This document shows, one piece after another, positions 1 through 7,445 of a stretch of DNA of 64,000 bases. The DNA is taken from positions 1,555,165 through 1,619,164 of the forward strand of contig NZ_JEMG01000001.1 of assembly GCF_000600295.1 (NCBI RefSeq), in the 5' to 3' direction. The DNA comes from Hylemonella gracilis str. Niagara R (GTDB lineage Bacteria > Pseudomonadota > Gammaproteobacteria > Burkholderiales > Burkholderiaceae_C). How positions within the stretch are numbered: the stretch's first letter is position 1; each line of letters starts with the position of its first letter. A model generated the notes under the pieces. That model saw only the letters and a list, made by a program, of their open reading frames with translations. It did not search any database and was not told the DNA's origin. The position numbers were made by a program, and so were the translations under genes.

Positions 1-90
1 GACGCAGCCCACGCGTGGGTTGGGCGAGGTGAGGTAGAGGCCCTGTTCAGCCAGGGCAAGCGCGCGTTGCATGGGGACGGGCAAAGACAT
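1..90 (-). CDS. ribD: Riboflavin biosynthesis protein RibD, N-terminal fragment (runs off window)
   Basis: Only the first 30 codons are present, read leftward off the window edge. The peptide starts MSLPVPMQRALALAEQG and continues LYLTSPNPRVGCV. The T-PNPRVGCV block is the conserved N-terminal signature of the RibD deaminase domain, which acts in the second step of riboflavin synthesis. A second Met at codon 7 could also be the start. In many Burkholderiales ribD lies beside nrdR and glyA, which fits the order seen here with the pilin operon between them. The identification rests on a short peptide, but the motif is distinctive. Confidence 0.85.
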   Translation of the reverse strand, partial: MSLPVPMQRALALAEQGLYLTSPNPRVGCV

Positions 91-112
91 GGGGCGAGTC
101 TAAGCCCAGGAC

Positions 113-156
113 CCAGACGCAAACCAAAACCCAAACCCAAACGCAAACGCAAGCGT
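113..156. repeat. Short degenerate hexamer repeat (CAAACC/CAAACG)
   Basis: About seven imperfect copies of a CAAACC/CAAACG unit sit in the gap between the divergent ribD and fimT genes. The strand is markedly purine/pyrimidine biased. It looks like a slippage-type low-complexity tract, and no function can be read from it. Confidence 0.6.
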
Positions 157-274
157 TCGATGGGGAGGACAAGATGACGAACAGCACTGCCGCGCATTTG
201 CGCACTGCCGGAATCCGGCTTTTGTCCCCGTGCAGCGACTTACGAGGTTCAGACAGTGTGGTTAGTCTGCCGCC

Positions 275-844
275 ATGCCCGCGCTTCGATCCATCTGCCC
301 AGTTTGTGGACTCCCGCGCCACCGTGTCAGGGGCTTCGCCCTGATGGAGTTGATGCTGGCCTTGGCGATGGCTGCGCTGTTGGCGACCCTGGCGGCGCCT
401 GCCTACCAACGCTTCTTGCTGCAACGCGGCGTGCAGGCCGCCGTGGACGCCCTGGTCGGGGACCTGCGCTACGCGCGGTCCGAGGCCCTGATGCGCTCCG
501 CCCGGGTCAGTGTCTGCAGCTCGCGCGACGGCGCGTCCTGCCTGGCCACGCCGGACTGGGCGGCCGGCTGGATCGTGTTCACCGACGTCGATGGCGACGG
601 CGTGGTCGACGCCGGGGAGCGCGTGCTGCGGGTGCAGGCCGCGCCCGCCTATCTGGCCTCACTCAGCACCTCGGCCGTACGAGCCGCCGTGGTCTACGAA
701 GCCACCGGTTGGGCACGCGCGGCGGGCCGTACCTTCACTTTCACGCCGGTGGCTTCAGTTGCTGGCGCGGGGGTGCGCATCGTCTGTGTGTCCAATCAGG
801 GGCGGGCCGGCACCCGCCCCCCGGGAACCTTGAAATGCAGCTGA
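275..844 (+). CDS. fimT: FimT/GspH-type minor pseudopilin
   Basis: A 189-residue prepilin with a type III signal: leader ending at Gly20, Phe21 at +1 and Glu25 at +5, followed by a hydrophobic helix to about residue 45. The C-terminal half carries the GspH/FimT pattern (VSVCSS.DG.SC, GWIVFTDVDGDG). Family members are cleaved by prepilin peptidase PilD and act as minor components of the type IV pilus tip, needed for pilus priming or DNA uptake. It is the first gene of a five-gene operon and its last ten bases overlap the pilV start. Confidence 0.9.
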   Translation: MPALRSICPVCGLPRHRVRGFALMELMLALAMAALLATLAAPAYQRFLLQRGVQAAVDALVGDLRYARSEALMRSARVSVCSSRDGASCLATPDWAAGWIVFTDVDGDGVVDAGERVLRVQAAPAYLASLSTSAVRAAVVYEATGWARAAGRTFTFTPVASVAGAGVRIVCVSNQGRAGTRPPGTLKCS

Positions 845-1503
845 GGCCGCGACGCCATCGAGTCCGGTCTTGCCCGGGCCAGCGAGGCGGGACTCTGGTG
901 GAGGTGCTGGTCGCCATGGCCCTGCTGTCCTTCGCGTTGTACGCCCTGGTCGCCGCCCACGCCGCTGCCTTGCGTTACAGCCAGATGAGCCGCCACCGGG
1001 CCACGGCCGTGCTGCTTGCGGCGGACATGGGTGAACGTCTGCGCGCCAACCTGGGCCGCACGGGCGAGTCGCAGGCGTCGTCGGCTCCAGGGGAGGACGC
1101 TGGAGCTGACCCGACCCCACCGCTGCCGGCGACCGGCTTCTGGGCTGGGGACTACGACTACACGCTGGACTTCCTGCGCCAGCAGGGCGCGGTGGAGGGC
1201 CCGGTCGAATCCTGTACCAGCGCAACGAGCCTCTGCACGGCGGCGCAGATCGCAGCCTTGGATCTCGCGCAGTGGCGCCAGGCCGTGCGTCGCCAGTTGC
1301 CATCGGGGGCGGTGTATGCCCAGCGCGACCCGGCGCGGGCGATCATGGACCTCTGGGTGGCTTGGCGGGAAACGGCGCGCGTCGCGGTCGAGGAAGCCGA
1401 GGCATCCGAGGGCCTACCGATCCCACCAGGCGAATGTCCCGAAGGATGGGGCCAGGGCGAGGACCGAGGGGTCCGGTGCGTGCATCTGCGGGTTGGGCTG
1501 TGA
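835..1503 (+). CDS. pilV: Type IV pilus minor pilin PilV
   Basis: 222 residues. The prepilin motif is G18/G19-TLVE with Glu23 at +5, then a hydrophobic helix and the conserved MSRHRATAVLLAADMGERLR stretch typical of PilV. The +1 residue is Gly where Phe is usual, so processing and N-methylation by PilD may be less standard. The start ATG at 835 overlaps the fimT stop by ten bases, and the stop shares one base with the pilW start, so translation is probably coupled. Role by family: minor pilin in pilus assembly and adhesion. Confidence 0.88.
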   Translation: MQLRPRRHRVRSCPGQRGGTLVEVLVAMALLSFALYALVAAHAAALRYSQMSRHRATAVLLAADMGERLRANLGRTGESQASSAPGEDAGADPTPPLPATGFWAGDYDYTLDFLRQQGAVEGPVESCTSATSLCTAAQIAALDLAQWRQAVRRQLPSGAVYAQRDPARAIMDLWVAWRETARVAVEEAEASEGLPIPPGECPEGWGQGEDRGVRCVHLRVGL

Positions 1504-2426
1504 TGCGGCGCGGTGGCGGGTCTGATCCGGTTCGAGGCGAAGTGCAAGGCGGCTTCACCCTGCTGGAACTGATGGTGGCCCTCTCGCTCGGCCTGGTGGT
1601 GGTTGGCGCGGGCTTGACAGCTTATGTGGTGACCGGACGCACCGGGCGCCTGCAGGCCACGCTGGCGGACATGAACGAAGGCGCCCAGATCGGCCTGACC
1701 TTGTTGGCGCGCGAGCTGCAGCAAGCCGGTTATGCGCGCCCCTATCGCCTGCAGGTCACGGAGCCGGGCGGTCCAGCCACTGCCTTGGCGCGCACCGTCA
1801 TGGATCGGCCCGTCTTTGGCTGTGCCTATGGGCTCATCGACAACAGCCACCGCAGCCAGGCTGCAGCCTGGGATGCGACCGTCTGTGCGCCCGCGGCGGG
1901 GCCGCGCAACGACGTGGTGGAGATCAGCTACGAAGCTGACCTTGTCAACAGCTCGCCCACGTCCGCCGGTCTGCCGTCGGACTGCATCGGCAGCGGCCTG
2001 AGCGCGAGCACCTTGACGATCGACGCGGACACAGGCCAGGCGCTGAGCTACTACCTGACCCGCAACCGCTATTACCTGTCCATGGGCAGTTCGGGCCGCT
2101 CCGAGCTGTACTGCGCGAGTGCGCAAGGCGCGCCGGGTCAGCCCCTGGTGGACAACGTCGAAGCCTTGCGACTCTGGTACGGTGAGGCCGACGCCGCCGA
2201 GCCCCGGCGCGTGGCGCGTCATGTTGGCGCCGAGGCCGTGAGCGATTGGAACCGCGTGCTCAGCGTGCGCCTGTGCCTGCTCATGCGGGGCAGCGAGGCG
2301 GTGCTGGGCGAGGATGACGCCTTGGACTATCAGGATTGCGAGGGCGTGCCGGCCCGCGCCGACGACCGGCATCCGCGCCGGGCCTATTTCACGACCGCGA
2401 CCCTGCGCGCGAGGATGGCCTGGTGA
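1503..2426 (+). CDS. pilW: Type IV pilus minor pilin PilW
   Basis: 307 residues. The leader ends GG17 before FTLLELMVALSLGL, with Glu at +5, and the hydrophobic helix continues into the ADMNEGAQIGLTLLARELQQAGY block seen in PilW. Several cysteines are spread over the soluble part (FGCAYG, TVCAP, DCIGS, LYCAS, DYQDCEG), as expected for a disulphide-stabilised minor pilin. ATG 1503 overlaps the pilV stop, and the pilX GTG start overlaps the stop of this gene. Confidence 0.9.
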   Translation: MRRGGGSDPVRGEVQGGFTLLELMVALSLGLVVVGAGLTAYVVTGRTGRLQATLADMNEGAQIGLTLLARELQQAGYARPYRLQVTEPGGPATALARTVMDRPVFGCAYGLIDNSHRSQAAAWDATVCAPAAGPRNDVVEISYEADLVNSSPTSAGLPSDCIGSGLSASTLTIDADTGQALSYYLTRNRYYLSMGSSGRSELYCASAQGAPGQPLVDNVEALRLWYGEADAAEPRRVARHVGAEAVSDWNRVLSVRLCLLMRGSEAVLGEDDALDYQDCEGVPARADDRHPRRAYFTTATLRARMAW

Positions 2427-3148
2427 GGCCGCGCATCCGAGCCGCTGGATTCAGTGGCCAGCGCATGCCGCACCCGTGGCCCGCGGGACCATGCGGGTGG
2501 CGTGAGCGTGGGGTGACCTTGCTGGTGGTGCTGGTGCTCTTGCTGATCCTGGGTTTGTCGGCCGCTGCGGTGTTGCGCGACTCAGCATCCGGGGAGCGTT
2601 TCGCGCACAACCTGCGGCAGCAGCAGCTGGCCCAGCAGCAGGCCGAACTTGCCCTGCGCCACTGCGAGGCTGAATTGCGCAAGCCGGATGGCAGCGAGGC
2701 TGGCCTGGCCCCGGGCGCCTTCTTGCGCGACCCGATGCTGGCGCAAGCCGGGCTCGCGCGCATTGCCTGGGACGCAGCACCAGCCTGGCGCCTGGGCGCG
2801 AACTGGACCGGCATGGGGGGGCCGGCCAGCGGACGGGTTGTGCTGCCGCAGGAACTGGCCGATTTGCCCTTGTCTGGATCCGCACCGGGACGGCGCCCCG
2901 AATGCATGGTGGAACTTCAGGAACTGGCCGATGGCGCACTGGTGCATGTGATCACTGCGCGGGGCTTCAGCCCGGCCTATCCCACTGCAGCGGGCGTGGA
3001 CCCGACGGCACTTCCCGCCAGCGGTGCCGTGGTCTGGCTGCAATCGATGGTCCTGCTGGGCGAACTCGTGCCTGCGGGCGATGCCTCGGCGAGGCGTCCC
3101 ATCGTGGATCGGCTTTGGCGGCGCATCCTGCAACCGCCGCTGCCCTGA
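2423..3148 (+). CDS. pilX: Type IV pilus minor pilin PilX
   Basis: 241 residues from a GTG start that overlaps the pilW stop. I chose this start because CGAGGA lies seven bases upstream. ATG 2465 would give 227 residues but has no clear ribosome-binding site. The leader ends RERG30 before VTLLVVLVLLLILGL. As usual for PilX/GspK-type pilins there is no Glu at +5, which fits a tip position. The C-terminal half has little recognisable sequence apart from HVITARGFSP. In pseudomonads and many betaproteobacteria pilY1 follows pilX, but here pilE follows after 18 bases. Confidence 0.85.
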   Translation: MRPRIRAAGFSGQRMPHPWPAGPCGWRERGVTLLVVLVLLLILGLSAAAVLRDSASGERFAHNLRQQQLAQQQAELALRHCEAELRKPDGSEAGLAPGAFLRDPMLAQAGLARIAWDAAPAWRLGANWTGMGGPASGRVVLPQELADLPLSGSAPGRRPECMVELQELADGALVHVITARGFSPAYPTAAGVDPTALPASGAVVWLQSMVLLGELVPAGDASARRPIVDRLWRRILQPPLP

Positions 3149-3166
3149 GGCATCACGGTCAGCATC

Positions 3167-3673
3167 ATGAAGCACCAGCAGGTAGGCATGCGGCACGCTC
3201 AACGACACCGTTCCAGGTCCCTGTCGTTCCGATGGTCCGGGCCGTGGGCACGGGCTTGGGGCTACACGCTGATCGAATTGATGGTCGTGGTGCTCATCGT
3301 CGGCATCCTGGCCGCTGTCGCCTACCCGGCCTACACCCAGCATGTGCGCCGGGCCCACCGGGCCGAGGCGCGCGCGGCCTTGCAGGACGCGCAGCAGTAC
3401 ATGGAGCGCTACTACGCGGCCTACCAGCGCTACACCACGCAGGCCGACCAGCCGCCGACCTTGCCACGGCGTCTGCGCACCGTGCCCGAGGGCGCGACCG
3501 TCGAGGCCGCGCGTTACCAATTGAGCGTGAGCGAGGCCCAGGCCGATGCCTACACACTCACCGCCACGCCTGCGCCGGGTTGGGACGAGGCCTGCGGCAG
3601 CCTGACCCTGAAGCACACGGGCCTCAAGGGGCGCACGGGTACGGCGCTGTCGGTGCCAGATTGCTGGCGTTGA
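3167..3673 (+). CDS. pilE: Type IV pilin-like protein PilE
   Basis: 168 residues. The prepilin site is WARAWG32/YTLIELMVVVLIVGI with Glu at +5, then AYPAYTQHVRRAHRAEARAA, the PilE/PilA-type N-terminal helix. The two cysteines near the C-terminus (EACGS, VPDCW) bracket a probable D-loop. +1 is Tyr instead of Phe. The leader is long (32 residues); ATG 3188 would shorten it to 25 and may be the true start. It is the last gene of the minor pilin operon and converges with nrdR. Confidence 0.87.
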   Translation: MKHQQVGMRHAQRHRSRSLSFRWSGPWARAWGYTLIELMVVVLIVGILAAVAYPAYTQHVRRAHRAEARAALQDAQQYMERYYAAYQRYTTQADQPPTLPRRLRTVPEGATVEAARYQLSVSEAQADAYTLTATPAPGWDEACGSLTLKHTGLKGRTGTALSVPDCWR

Positions 3674-3716
3674 GTGCTGGTTTTGCCGGGTCGCACCAGG
3701 CTCGGGCACGCGTGCT

Positions 3717-4166
3717 TCAGCGCCGGAATTCCTCGACCAGGGTTTTGAACTCGTCGATGTCCTCGAAGCTGCGGTAGACGCTGGCGAATCGCACGTAGGC
3801 CACCTTGTCGAGTTTCTTCAGCTCGCGCATCACCAGTTCACCGATGCGCGCGGACGGCACTTCACGCAGCCCCAGGTTGAGCAGCTTTTCCTCGATGCGT
3901 TCGATGGCGCTGTCGATCTGCTCGGTGCTGACCGGGCGCTTGCGCAGGGCCAGCTGCAGCGAGGCCATCAGCTTGCCGCGCTCGTACTCGATGCGTCGCC
4001 CGTCCTTCTTGACCACGGCTGGGAAGTTGACTTCCGGCCGTTCGTAGGTGGTGAAGCGCTTCTCGCAGTGTCCGCACTGGCGGCGGCGGCGGATGAAATC
4101 CCCGTCTTCCGAAATCCGGGTCTCGACGACCTGGGTTTCGGGGTGACTGCAGAAGGGGCATTTCAT
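3717..4166 (-). CDS. nrdR: Transcriptional repressor NrdR
   Basis: 149 residues, the normal length. The N-terminal zinc ribbon is MKCPFC-HPE...[13 protein letters not shown], followed by an ATP-cone ([16 protein letters not shown]...). NrdR senses ATP/dATP and represses ribonucleotide reductase genes. I start it at the ATG immediately before KCPFC; an upstream in-frame Met would add 13 unconserved residues. It lies downstream of glyA on the same strand, a pairing common in Burkholderiales, separated by about 210 bases that contain a dispersed repeat. Confidence 0.97.
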   Translation of the reverse strand: MKCPFCSHPETQVVETRISEDGDFIRRRRQCGHCEKRFTTYERPEVNFPAVVKKDGRRIEYERGKLMASLQLALRKRPVSTEQIDSAIERIEEKLLNLGLREVPSARIGELVMRELKKLDKVAYVRFASVYRSFEDIDEFKTLVEEFRR

Positions 4167-4194
4167 GGTGTTTGCCGTTGAGCTGAGGTTTTTA

Positions 4195-4378
4195 TGCGCG
4201 AGCACCCGTGGAACCGGCTTTGCCGGTCCACTGGGTGCGTCCCCCCTGCCACCGCAGGTTGGCGTTCAGGGGGCTGAGGGTTGCGGCTCCAAGCCTGCCT
4301 GCGTAGGCTTGGACAACCCGAAGAACCATTGCCTCTGGCAATGGGTGTCGGGGCGCGCAGCGCCTCAGGGGGGGCTTC
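4195..4378 (-). repeat. Dispersed intergenic repeat, copy 1 (interrupted)
   Basis: The stretch holds two blocks that recur in inverse orientation at 60385-60473. One is centred on TGCCACCGCAGGTTGGCGTT (about 4248-4273) with flanking CCGTGGAAC and GGTCCACTGGGTGCGTCCC. The other is GGCGCGCAGCGCCTCAGGGG near 4353-4372. Here the blocks are separated by about 75 extra bases containing further small inverted repeats (CCATTGCCTCTGGCAATGG). It lies between nrdR and glyA. It resembles a REP-like intergenic element rather than an IS, since no coding capacity is present. Confidence 0.75.
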
Positions 4379-5621
4379 ATTTGTAGACAGGGAACCTGGC
4401 CGTGAGTGCGTTGACCTTGGCACGCACGGCGGCGATGTTGGCTTCATCGCGCGGGTTGTCCAGCACGTCGGCCACCAGGTTGGCCGTCATGCGCGCTTCC
4501 TCGTCCTTGAAGCCGCGCGTGGTCATCGCGGGCGTGCCGATGCGCACGCCGCTGGTCACCATCGGTTTCTCCGGGTCGTTGGGGATCGCGTTCTTGTTGA
4601 TGGTCATGTGGGCGGCGCCCAGCAGGCCTTCAGCTTCCTTGCCGGTGATGCCCTTGGCGCGCAGGTCCACCAGCATGACGTGGCTCTGCGTGCCGCCGCT
4701 GACGATGCGCAAGCCGCGCTGGGTCAGCGTTTCGGCCACGATCTGCGCGTTTTTCACCACCTGCTGCTGGTAGGCCTTGAAGGCCGGCTCCAGCGCTTCC
4801 TTGAAGGCCACGGCCTTGGCTGCGATCACATGCATCAGCGGGCCGCCTTGCAGGCCGGGGAAGATGGCGCTGTTGATGGCCTTCTCGTGCTCGGGCTTCA
4901 TCAGGATGAAGCCGCCGCGCGGGCCGCGCAGGCTCTTGTGGGTGGTGCTGGTCACCACGTCGGCATGCGGCACCGGGTTGGGATAGACGCCCGCGGCGAT
5001 CAGGCCCGCGTAGTGCGCCATGTCCACCATGAAGATCGCGCCGACTTCCTTGGCGATCTTGGCGAAACGCGCGAAATCGATGTGCAGGCTGTAGGCCGAA
5101 GCCCCGGCGATGATGAGCTTGGGCTTGTGTTCACGGGCCTTGGCTTCCATCGCCTCGTAGTCGATGGCTTCCTGCGCGTTCAGGCCGTAGCTGACCACGT
5201 TGAACCACTTGCCCGACATGTTGAGCGGCATGCCGTGCGTCAGGTGGCCGCCTTCGGCCAGGCTCATGCCCATGATGGTGTCGCCGGGTTTGAGGAAGGC
5301 CAGAAACACCGCTTCGTTGGCAGATGCGCCGCAGTGCGGCTGCACGTTGGCGGCGTCGGCGCCGAAGATCTGCTTCACGCGGTCGATGGCCAGTTGCTCG
5401 GCCAAGTCCACGAATTCGCAACCACCGTAATAACGCTTGCCGGGATAGCCTTCAGCGTACTTGTTGGTCAGTTGCGTGCCCTGGGCCCACATGACGGCGG
5501 GCGAGGCGTAGTTTTCGCTGGCGATCAGCTCGATGTGCTCTTCCTGGCGCTTGTTTTCGGCCTGGATCGCTGCAAAGAGTTCGGGGTCGGCTTGTTCGAC
5601 GAGGATGTTGCGGTTGTACAT
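4377..5621 (-). CDS. glyA: Serine hydroxymethyltransferase
   Basis: 414 residues, full length. It starts [16 protein letters not shown] and contains the family blocks [34 protein letters not shown] and the PLP-lysine region [14 protein letters not shown]. It is a cytosolic enzyme that interconverts serine and glycine with tetrahydrofolate and is the main source of one-carbon units. The leader carries a ZTP riboswitch, so expression should rise when 10-formyl-THF is short. nrdR follows on the same strand. Confidence 0.98.
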   Translation of the reverse strand: MYNRNILVEQADPELFAAIQAENKRQEEHIELIASENYASPAVMWAQGTQLTNKYAEGYPGKRYYGGCEFVDLAEQLAIDRVKQIFGADAANVQPHCGASANEAVFLAFLKPGDTIMGMSLAEGGHLTHGMPLNMSGKWFNVVSYGLNAQEAIDYEAMEAKAREHKPKLIIAGASAYSLHIDFARFAKIAKEVGAIFMVDMAHYAGLIAAGVYPNPVPHADVVTSTTHKSLRGPRGGFILMKPEHEKAINSAIFPGLQGGPLMHVIAAKAVAFKEALEPAFKAYQQQVVKNAQIVAETLTQRGLRIVSGGTQSHVMLVDLRAKGITGKEAEGLLGAAHMTINKNAIPNDPEKPMVTSGVRIGTPAMTTRGFKDEEARMTANLVADVLDNPRDEANIAAVRAKVNALTARFPVYK

Positions 5622-5704
5622 GGCGTGCAAGTGTGCAGGTGGAGCGGGTGGTGACGCGGGCCTGTTCCCCCTGCGGTCGCGCCACGCAGGACGCGATGCA
5701 AGCG

Positions 5705-5872
5705 GAAAGGCTGCCCAGGCGCACGGCAAAACGCGTCGGTTGCCGACCGGCCGGGAGGCCGGCGTCATGCCGCGCGGCACGCTCCCCGGTGGTGGCCCAC
5801 GTCAGCCACGCCGGCCGGTGAAAAGCGGGTGTTTTCCCGGGCGGCGGGCCTATCGCCAGTCGCGTGCCCGGC
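5705..5872 (-). promoter_or_regulatory. ZTP (pfl motif) riboswitch in the glyA leader
   Basis: On the minus strand the leader shows the three conserved blocks of the pfl/ZTP aptamer in order. GGGCACGC-GACTGGCG is at 5854-5869, CCACCGGGGAGCGTGCC at 5776-5792, and GCGCCTGGGCAGCC at 5709-5722. GGCACGC of the first block pairs perfectly with GCGTGCC of the second to form P1. The linker before the third block is about 50 bases and GC-rich. ZTP riboswitches bind ZMP/ZTP, a signal of folate one-carbon shortage, and are known upstream of purine and one-carbon genes including glyA. The expression platform is not obvious; no classic terminator follows. Confidence 0.88.
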
Positions 5873-5898
5873 TAGTGTAGCCCAGCGCCGGCCAGGGT

Positions 5899-6732
5899 TC
5901 AGTTGCCGAGCAGCGCGACGGTCTGCTTGCTCGCCTGTGGAGCCTCGGCGCCGGACTGTGTGACTTGCATCGTGCGGGCGCGCACGGACGGCTTGGGCAC
6001 GTCGGGCACCGGCTGTGCGCGGTGGGCAACGATGGTCAGCAGGCGATGCTCGCTCAGGACCTTGGCCACGTAACCACCATCGCTGGGTAGGTTGGCCGCG
6101 CCCACGTAACGGCGCAGGCCGCCTTCGATCGAGCCTGCGCGCATGATGTACTCGCGCAGCACGCGCGCGCCCACGTACAGATTGGTCAGCGGATCAAAAG
6201 CCGCCAACTGGCCGCCGAAGGGTTCGTATTTCTCGCTGTGCAGGTGCGTCATGACCTGCATCAGGCCCTGGGCGCCGACCGGGCTCTGGGCGAAGGGGTT
6301 GAAGCCGGATTCGATGGCCATCACCGACAGCAGGAGCAAAGGGTCCAGCTTGTACTTGTGGCCGATCTGATAGGCCTCCAGCACCAGTGCAGACAGAGGC
6401 TGGGGCGCGATGCGGTAGCGGCGGCTCAGCCATTCGGTGACGGCGGCCTGCTGGGCGCTGAGGGTCTGGGGATCGGTGGCGGTGGCCCGACCCACGGTGA
6501 CCAGGGGGCTGGGTTCCTCGAGCGGCGCGCCGAACTGTCGGATCTGCAACCAGCCCATGAGCTGTTCCTCGCCAGCCTTGCGCCAGCCGGAATGTGCGGC
6601 CAAGGCGAGCAGGAAAAGAATCACACCCAGACCCAGCAGGGCAAAGCCATTGTGGGCCATGGAATACAAGAACTGGGTAAGGCGGCGCGGCATCTTCCGC
6701 AAGTGGTCGCCCATGTCATCAAGCGCTGTCAT
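5899..6732 (-). CDS. Membrane-anchored lytic transglycosylase (SLT domain)
   Basis: 277 residues. One membrane segment (about residues 28-48, GFALLGLGVILFLLALAA) is followed by a periplasmic SLT/Slt70-type domain with LLLLSVMAIESGFNPFAQS, where the Glu is the expected catalytic acid, then VGAQGLMQVMT and DPLTNLYVGARVL. Family members cleave peptidoglycan to 1,6-anhydro-muropeptides. ATG 6732 is preferred over ATG 6744 because AGGA lies five bases before it. The gene stands alone downstream of a long non-coding region, so it probably has its own promoter. Confidence 0.88.
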   Translation of the reverse strand: MTALDDMGDHLRKMPRRLTQFLYSMAHNGFALLGLGVILFLLALAAHSGWRKAGEEQLMGWLQIRQFGAPLEEPSPLVTVGRATATDPQTLSAQQAAVTEWLSRRYRIAPQPLSALVLEAYQIGHKYKLDPLLLLSVMAIESGFNPFAQSPVGAQGLMQVMTHLHSEKYEPFGGQLAAFDPLTNLYVGARVLREYIMRAGSIEGGLRRYVGAANLPSDGGYVAKVLSEHRLLTIVAHRAQPVPDVPKPSVRARTMQVTQSGAEAPQASKQTVALLGN

Positions 6733-6744
6733 AGCAATCCTCAT

Positions 6745-7445
6745 CTCGCGCGGCTCGAACGGATTGCACAACACCGTGCCATGCCGACCGCGGCGTGCGC
6801 GGGTCCTGGCAGACGGGTGTCGTGCGGGTCTGAGCCGCGTCTGGGTTGGTACGTCATCGGTCACGCGAGCATCCTTTAGTGCATGCCCGCGCTTCTGATC
6901 CGATGTAGCCGGTATCGGCAGCGGAGCCCCGGGGTATTCCCACTGACAGGGAAGAAGGCGCAAATCGCAACCTCGGGGTGCGGGGCCGCGCGGTGGCGCC
7001 CCGTCAAAGCAACGAATTGTAATGGGGGCGGCATGTTTTTCCATCCATATGGTTGGGCTATGGCCGTGATAGCGGCAACGGTATTCAGTACTTAAATTCC
7101 ATGAAAATCATTGAAAATCAACGCATTGGCTTTTTAATGAAAGGTACTTGATGAGCTGAGCCGGGGTTTGTAACGGTGCCGCTGTGGGGGCAAAACTGTG
7201 GGTTTGGCGCGACTCGGCACAAAAAAAACCTCAAGTTCCATGTGACCAAGCCGAGCCCTGGCTGGCTTGCACCGGCCATCTGGTGCTCGCTCGTGCTTTT
7301 TGGGGGCAGCTGTAACACCCGTCGATCTACGGGTTTCCCATGGATGACGCAGCTTTATCCGCGCAAACCAGCGCGCGGGCGGCGACAATCCGGGTTCTGA
7401 AAAAACCTGCGCGGCAGGTTTTTGTTTTTTCGATTCCCATTTGAT
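6745..7445. other. Gene-poor region of about 700 bases between divergent genes
   Basis: I see no convincing coding sequence here. The left part (6745-7020) would be the leader and promoter region of the transglycosylase gene on the minus strand. 7020-7145 is clearly AT-richer than its surroundings and includes TTGAAA 7111-7116 with TTAATG 17 bases later, a weak plus-strand promoter candidate. 7146-7398 is non-coding, has several GC-rich inverted segments, and ends in a strong intrinsic terminator. The right part could therefore be a small RNA or a long regulated leader for the DUF349 gene. Confidence 0.5.
7399..7430 (+). terminator. Intrinsic terminator just upstream of the DUF349 gene
   Basis: AAAAACCTGC and GCAGGTTTTT form a ten-pair stem around a GCG loop, followed by GTTTTTT. 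The T run ends about 16 bases before the ATG at 7446. It could end an upstream non-coding transcript or act as an attenuator in the leader. Confidence 0.8.

Noticed and set aside
4281-5654. Long open frame on the plus strand opposite glyA
   Set aside because: It lies fully antisense to an unmistakable glyA; its composition (His/Val/Gly-rich) is the typical shadow of a GC-rich gene read backwards.
6733-7020. Riboswitch in the leader of the lytic transglycosylase
   Set aside because: I compared the leader with cobalamin, c-di-GMP, ydaO-type and ykkC-type cores from memory and found no convincing match; no claim is made.
6883-7095. 70-codon plus-strand frame upstream of the transglycosylase
   Set aside because: No ribosome-binding site, no recognisable motif and unusual composition; treated as non-coding.
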